A stretch of DNA of 64,000 nucleotides from Gibbula magus (lineage: Eukaryota; Mollusca; Gastropoda; Trochida; Trochidae): contig OW388293.1 in assembly GCA_936450465.1 (NCBI GenBank), positions 46,349,040 through 46,413,039 on the forward strand, given 5' to 3'. A model generated the notes under the pieces. The model made no database searches and had not been told where the DNA came from. It saw only the letters and a program-made list of their open reading frames with translations. The position numbers and the translations under genes were made by a program. This document shows, piece by piece, positions 58,122-64,000 of the stretch (position 1 is the first letter of the stretch; each line of letters opens with the position of its first letter).

Positions 58122-59891
58122 ATGATATATCTATATCATGTTATTCGACTTTAGATACTATAAACTACACCATGCACTTTGAAACAGGAAGAGAATGAGT
58201 TGTAATATAAGGGACAGATATAACCTTTTAGCAACGTATATTACCATAGTTTGGCAAATGAATTAAAAACAGGTAATAATTTAACTGTTTGATAATGACA
58301 TTTTAGCTCAAAGGGCCAGATGGGCTGATAGCAAAGGCCGTCGTCCATCCACATATGACATTTTCGACTGTCTCTCGAAGATGGATTTAAACACCCATCT
58401 ATTACTTCATATATTTACACAACTTTGATTCGAGTACTAGTATCCTGAAACCGAAAATGAATGTGAAAAAATGTATTGAATCGTGTTTTAACGAAAAGCT
58501 CGTTGCACCACTAAACCATGCAGTATTATATTTTACATCATCTTCTAATAATATCCATTGCCACATTAAGTTCTTCACGTCTTTTGCTTTGATGTTTAAT
58601 CATATGTATATATTTTATTTTAAATGTTAACAATGACAAACATTGCTGGTTCATATTAAAAATGTGATTCTATCGGACAAAAGAATACAGAGCACCAGTG
58701 ACGTTAACCCTTTCTCATGGAATGTCGAAACATAATTATGAACTCATTTCATTAAAACATAGTATGAAATGACACTCATCATATCTCCTCTCAACATATG
58801 AGTTAAAACAATCCTTGTGGTCGGCGACTAATGATAATAACTAATGAAACGATGTTATGACGTCATGCTCATTAATTCATTTTGTTTTGTGACGACGAGC
58901 CCTTTCTGGCAACATCGCAAAGTAAATCGAGCCTGTGACTAACGAAAATACGATGTTACTGTTAATGAAAACAAAATCTGTCTACTTCTTACCAAATACC
59001 ATGTTAATCTCGCCGTGTGAGTTAAACAGGTTTGTATTTTCACGTTTTTATTAATAATCCTTTCTGGCTTACGAAATGAAAAAAGTTATATTTTTGCCCT
59101 CTATATATTTTGTGTCGCCCACACACGATCACATGATTAACATATCGTTAAAGGATTGGTACATTATATAGGCGTGGAGGCTTATACCTTTTATGTATTG
59201 TAGAACATCAGCAGGTGATTACAGCTGATTACAGGTGTTCACTAATGTAGCTAATTAACCGACTTCGATGTATAGCTAATGTCAGGTCAACGTCAAAGGG
59301 TTAGTTTTTAATTTCATAACTAGCTGATAAATAAAGAAGGCCAAATTAGAGACAAAATTCGAAAATAGTTTATTTGTGTTATTTACATCAGACATGTGCG
59401 ATAGGTATGTACTAATTAACAAGAACCTTTACAATCTAATGCTAAGATCTTTGAAGTCACTCTCGACGTAGCCGATTGTAAGATGTGTTTTCATTGGATA
59501 AGAAGTAGGGATACAGTATGAGGTACCCATTTCCTCCGCTTGTGATTTTTGCTGGAACCGAGTTATATTGCCCAATGTAACAAGCTAGGATCCAAAATCT
59601 GAAGGAAGCAATCTCTATATTGGAAAAGAATGATATTCTATTATGATTATTTTTTTTCGGATTCTATTTTTGTTTTTTTCTATTGTTGAAAATAACCAAG
59701 TTAATATTAATTATGTGAGCATATGTGCACATATCACGTTTGCCTAGCAACCATTGTTTCACCTCGACTTCCCTTTCTTTCATCGTCAGTTACGTCATAA
59801 AACGATTATTCGTGACGTCACTTTAGCTTGCCATCGAATGAGAAGTGGACTGTTTTCTGACCATTTTACGCGAATGAAATGGGTAATAAAG
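58122..59891. other. AT-rich DNA without a gene
   Basis: CAGCAGGTGATTACAGCTGA and ATTACAGGTG cluster at about 59209-59241. CGTCA boxes occur at about 59790 and about 59815. No exon is supported. Confidence 0.4.
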
Positions 59892-60037
59892 GAATTATAC
59901 ACTCGAAAGTGTGTCATATGCCTTTTATTAAACTCGTGCAAATTGATGTATAACCCTCGCTCTCGCTCTCGCTCGGGCAATACAAAACATCACACTCGTT
60001 TCGTAAAAATCATATTGCACACTTTCTCGGGTAATTC
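59892..60037. mobile_element. Palindromic element with a (CTCGCT)n centre
   Basis: Left arm GAATTATACACTCGAAAGTG; right arm (reverse complement) GAATTACCCGAGAAAGTGTG. Both continue to a CATATG/CAATATG box and AAACTCGTG/AAACGAGTG. The centre is CCCTCGCTCTCGCTCTCGCT. Likely a MITE. It accounts for much of the 116-codon frame at 59754-60104, which I therefore do not call a gene. Confidence 0.6.
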
Positions 60038-60993
60038 TCTTTATACTGATCATCATGTGTGTCGCGAAATGACGTTTGTATTATATTTCGCAAAAGTTGC
60101 ATGACACACTTCAAGTATAGTTTTTTTCTTATTTCCCATTTAGTTTTGTATCTGTTAACAGAAAAGACACAATAGTGACGTAAAGGCAATTATTATAATG
60201 TCATATAACTGACACACGTGAAATCGCACAAAGGAATGGCTGTGTGAAATAAATAATGCACAAGTGCATAACATAATATAAAGGACATTTCATATGTTCA
60301 TTTGTATTAAATGAGAATATGACATATATGTGCGATTAAATATAAATATTATGTAAACGGCGAAAAAGAATGTCATTTTCTACTTGTGTCAATATAAAAT
60401 GAAATCAAATATAAAACGAGCTGCTTATAGTCATCAAAGGGGTTAATCATGATTTTGAGTTTCTTTGATGTCATAATGACTTTACTGACCTCTATTTCAA
60501 ACTCTCAAATGTTCATGTCAAAGTGATCTTACACCTGTTCCATAATCATAATTTTATAAACTTTTAATTTTATAATTTTTAAACTCTAAAATGTAAGTAT
60601 GAACGATGAGTCACTCGCGTAATCACATGCTAACCATATGTATGTTAATCGAAAAATTAACTATAAAATGCAAACACATTTTGTAATTTTTCTTCAATCG
60701 TTTTAGATTATTTTGCTTGTGTTTCATATATCCCCCAAAATATTGAATACTTATTCATATCGCGAATTAAATATCTCAGATCACCTAATTTATGTATATG
60801 ATAAGAAACTTCACCGCATAATGAAATTACATATATGTAAATATCAAACGAAATAAATCGTATTTATCCATCTTTCTTTTATCCAGCGATCCAGTTGTTC
60901 GTATTATTCTCTATGCTGTTCTATATTTTCTATAATATAACATATTAAAGTATATCTTGTGTAAGTATGCAAGATGACTAACCCGGCGTTCTC
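60038..60993. other. AT-rich DNA without a gene
   Basis: TTTATAAACTTTTAATTTTA near 60553 is low-complexity AT. Nothing else is recognised. Confidence 0.35.
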
Positions 60994-61031
60994 CAGCTGA
61001 TTGCAGGTGTACAGTTACAGGTAATCAGCTG
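60994..61031. promoter_or_regulatory. 38-bp E-box palindrome
   Basis: CAGCTGATT and AATCAGCTG face each other around CAGGTGTACAGTTACAGG, so CAGCTG, CAGGTG and CAGCTG E-boxes sit in one small stem-loop. A bHLH or Snail-type site is possible; no promoter is seen. Confidence 0.3.
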
Positions 61032-61854
61032 ACTAGAGACACACGATACTTGTACACTGAGTCACCCTGAAGTGTTCCCTAGACTGTAGTTTAGTCTCTG
61101 AAGAACATTTATTAGCAGGACTGTGTATTGCCCCAATCTTTGTATTGCGATACATATTGCTGTACTGTAATGTATACGTACCCTATAATATATGTATATT
61201 GCAAACACAATAAATAATGTATATAGGTTGAAATCACCGTACTTATGTTTGTTAAGGTAAGTTTCGATACTGAAATTCCGAGTCGAGCAACCGTTTTACT
61301 TCCGCATTCCATCTAAGGTCAAGGTCATCCGTAAGACCCTTGTAGTCAGTCACATGACCTGTCTTTACGGGTCATACGGATGGTACACCCTGACAAATCC
61401 GCCTACAAGGTTTCGTATGCATTGGCTATTGACCAATCATAATTCAACAAATTTATCTCAAGGGTAATAATGACATATATACATTGAGGTGAAAAACTCT
61501 TTGATCAACATCTATATTTGTACAATCGTGAAAATACACTCTATGTAAAATGTAATTTCTATCGTTTGAGTTGGGCGAATTAGAGAGAAATTGGGAGGTA
61601 AAGTCTGTGAAGAGGGCGCTGTGAGAGATGTCTATAAATGTGACGTCAGAGCGCGGCAATTTCATTCTCGCCTGCGACACTAGCGTATCATGTTGACGAT
61701 GTTTCATAGTTTTCGTTGAGGTATGTGAATGTACGGTGTGCTGTATTAAGAATAAATGTGTTGTCTTTAGAAGGCAAATAGTGTGACGTGTGCATTGTGG
61801 TGTTTATGTTTTGGCGACATGTAATTTGTGAAGTAATGCCTCACGGATGAGAAG
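61032..61854. other. AT-rich DNA without a gene
   Basis: No supported exon is seen. An 84-codon minus frame (61453-61707) is unremarkable. Confidence 0.35.
61316..61327 (+). promoter_or_regulatory. AGGTCAAGGTCA motif, site 5
   Basis: Exact 12-mer; the last of the five sites. Confidence 0.3.
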
Positions 61855-62418
61855 TGATGGTGGTGGCTGTTGAAGTGATGATCCACGACTTATGAAGGTA
61901 TGAATTGGGGTGTAAGTGATGGTTAGAGGTTCATGAAGTGGTGGTTATGGCTAATATAGTGTATGATGCCTAAAGGTCGATGAAGAAGTGGTTATTGTCA
62001 ATAAACTTATGGTTCATGGTGAATTTTATTGAAGTATTCGTTGATGTTGAGATTTATGAAATGATGGTTCTTGGTTCATAAAGCGGTAGTTAATGGATAT
62101 GAGATGACTCTTCATTGTTATGAAGTGGTGATTCATGGTGCGTGAATTGAATATTTATGGTTATGAAGTGTTGTTCACCGTTCATGTAGTGAAGGGTTCA
62201 TGATGTGTGGCGTGATGGCTCATGATAATGAAGTGATGGGCTATGAAGTGAAAGTCCATGAATAATGGAGACGGGGTTCACGAAATGATTGTTCAGTTAT
62301 AAAGTGATAATTAATGAAGTAATGGTTCATGGTTCATAAAGTGTAGGTTTATGAATCGAGGGTACATGGCTATCATTTGATGGTTCGTGGCATGAATTCC
62401 ATGTTTATGAGTGATGGT
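61855..62418 (+). repeat. Degenerate GAAGTGATGGTTCATGGT-type minisatellite
   Basis: The boxes ATGAAGTG, ATGGTTCATGG and TTATGAAGTGATG recur irregularly every ~20-25 bp for over 500 bp. Units are strongly diverged, so copy number cannot be given. Confidence 0.75.
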
Positions 62419-62460
62419 TGGGATATGTTGAAGTGTGAGTACTTAGTAGTAATTTGACAC

Positions 62461-62880
62461 TGCTGCAGTGCTGGGTACCAACCTTGTGTAGGTAATTCGA
62501 GGTTTCAGTAACATCTGGGAATTATAGTGATTGCATTGGTGCCTACCTTGTAGGCGGGTTATGTTACAGTAACGTCTGGGAATTGCAGTGCATGGTGTCT
62601 ACCTTGATAGGGCGGGTTATGTTACAGTAACAGCCGGATTATGCAGTGCTTGGTGCCTACCTTATAGGCGGGTTATATGTTACTGTAACAGCTGGGAATT
62701 GCAGTGCTTGGTGCCTACCTTGTAGGCGAGTTATATGTTACAGTAACATCTGGAGTATGCAGTGCTTGGTGCCTACCTTGTAGGCGGGTTATATGTTACA
62801 GTAACATCTGGAGTATGCAGTGCTTGGTGCCTACCTTGTAGGCGGGTTATATGTAACATTCACATCTGGAATGCAGTGAT
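62461..62880 (+). repeat. 58-bp minisatellite with two hairpins per unit, seven copies
   Basis: Unit: AGTGCTTGGTGCCTACCTTG, TAGGCGGGTTATATGTTACA, GTAACATCTGGAGTATGC. Copies starting at 62761 and 62819 are exactly 58 bp apart; outer copies are more diverged. CCTACCTTGTAGG and TGTTACAGTAACA are perfect small inverted repeats in each unit. Confidence 0.93.
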
Positions 62881-63917
62881 GCTGAATGCTATATGGTAAA
62901 CCGAAGTGTGATACATGGAAACAGTTATGCCAGACAAAGCGAGCGTCCCGCAACATCGCCCTGATTGATTATTTGTGGTGGAGGAGGAGCGAGGCGCGAA
63001 TCATATTTGTGAGATCTTGTACGGTGCACGATCGTAATTTACGCCTCGGCAAGTGTCGCAGGGAACGTCCATTATGATGTTTGTTGTTTTATCTGGTTTG
63101 TGGTGATAGAAAGAGAACTGTGAAAATAAAGGAGTTTATCATTCACTGACAAACTCTGTGATGAACTTCGTCATTGTTCATCAATAAATATCTGTAAACT
63201 GAAGGTAAAATGATTATCATTCACTCATAAACAATATATGTCAACTTCATTACTAAAGTTCTGCAAAACAGTGAAGGTATGTAAACTGTGAAAATAAAAC
63301 AATCATTCCAATATCTGTAGAAAATACATAAATTAAATGAAATACTAAACAAATAACCACCAAAAATAATATATATTTCATATTCTTTCATTGTTCATAA
63401 ACGTTGTTATTCTTTCGTGTCTTTGTATACAGTTGATGAGTTAGACCACAATGCTTTGCGCTTGAACATAATATCGGCTTATTTTTTGGTCGAAAAAATC
63501 TGTGAAAAATTGAGTGTACATATTTCACGGAGATAAATTTTTGGCAATTTTCCTATATGCTCCTCAACATCCTTGGTGGCTCTTTAAAGCTTGATTTGTT
63601 CCTTGTTTCTTAAACTATTTGGAGAACGGCGAGTCTTCAGTTTGGAGATTAACACATGGAGAGGTGTGCATGTCAAATGGGCAAGAGAACTATCTGTCCG
63701 AATTTTTTATAGATTGATCTTTGGGGAAGCTAGTAGAAATAGTCAAACGTCATCATAGCTGTAGTCCAAGCACAGAACTGCTCACCTGGAGTCAATATGA
63801 AGTTTCGTCAGTACGGTTTTATACCAGTATAGAATGATTTCTCACAATTGTGTATCAATCTGACTGGGGTGTCCTGGACTGTCTGGTGCTTCCTGTGGTG
63901 ATCTGGATACACATGTT
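62881..63917. other. AT-rich DNA without a gene
   Basis: A 63-codon frame (62886-63077) has no domain. Nothing else is recognised. Confidence 0.35.
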
Positions 63918-64000
63918 TTAAAGGCGCTGTAGCACGTTTTTTGTCAACAGTTTGTTCTCAAAATTGTTATTTATTATTAAAGTTTATACGATATATTGTT
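63918..64000. mobile_element. TTAA-type MITE, family E, copy 3 (cut by window edge)
   Basis: Starts TTAAAGGCGCTGTAGCACGT, followed by TTTTTTGTC. This matches both termini of the element at 40717-40931 and the inner part of 24024-24361. The right end lies outside the window. Confidence 0.75.

Noticed and set aside
59754..60104. 116-codon frame with an Arg-Ser-Arg-Ser stretch
   Set aside because: The RS stretch is the CTCGCT-rich loop of a palindromic element, and the frame spans both arms.

Overview
The window is AT-rich animal nuclear DNA with no confirmed gene. I found no bacterial-type gene or operon, tRNA gene, rRNA gene or CRISPR array. The long open frames are mostly translations of tandem repeats, or runs of a length expected by chance in 64 kb of AT-rich DNA. 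The source is probably a mollusc, most likely a bivalve. The best evidence is an element at about 49.3-49.9 kb that combines three ~162-bp tandem cores, an (ACAG/ACGG)-type microsatellite and a terminal hairpin, the layout I recall for bivalve 'pearl' (Helentron-like) elements. A tRNA-derived SINE, a LINE reverse-transcriptase C-terminus and many short TTAA- or TA-flanked inverted-repeat elements fit the same reading. The species cannot be named from this sequence.

Layout. 0-9 kb: unique AT-rich DNA with a GAT/GAC-rich region (2.5-3.4 kb), a palindromic MITE (6.0 kb) and a polypurine tract (7.7-8.2 kb). 9-18 kb: small tandem duplications, a hAT-like MITE (11.8 and 17.1 kb), a pogo/Tigger-like MITE (12.1 kb), a 36-bp minisatellite (12.9 kb), AT microsatellites and a LINE fragment (17.4 kb). 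18-31 kb: more MITEs (18.4, 20.6, 24.0, 25.4, 27.4 kb), a CCCACCA-type repeat (22.4 kb), the best coding-exon candidate (28.6 kb), a SINE (28.9-29.2 kb) and a 39-bp minisatellite (29.9-30.5 kb). 31.3-33.6 kb: a 66-monomer, 34-bp satellite with a duplicated 15-monomer block. 35-46 kb: a dense field of non-autonomous DNA transposons, including a nested insertion at 38.3-38.8 kb and a 498-bp TTAA element with an internally deleted relative. 47-52 kb: SINE-like tails, a poly-C tract, the pearl-like element and a 48-bp higher-order repeat. 52-64 kb: mostly unique DNA, with minisatellites at 55.6, 58.0, 61.9 and 62.5 kb and another TTAA element running off the right edge.

Nothing here acts as a gene system. 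The window reads as intergenic or intronic DNA built by successive transposon insertions and local tandem amplification. At least nine short inverted-repeat families are present; seven have two or more copies inside the window, so their ends can be defined by comparing copies. The only plausible piece of a host gene is a 270-bp open frame that starts directly after a good splice acceptor at 28,602.
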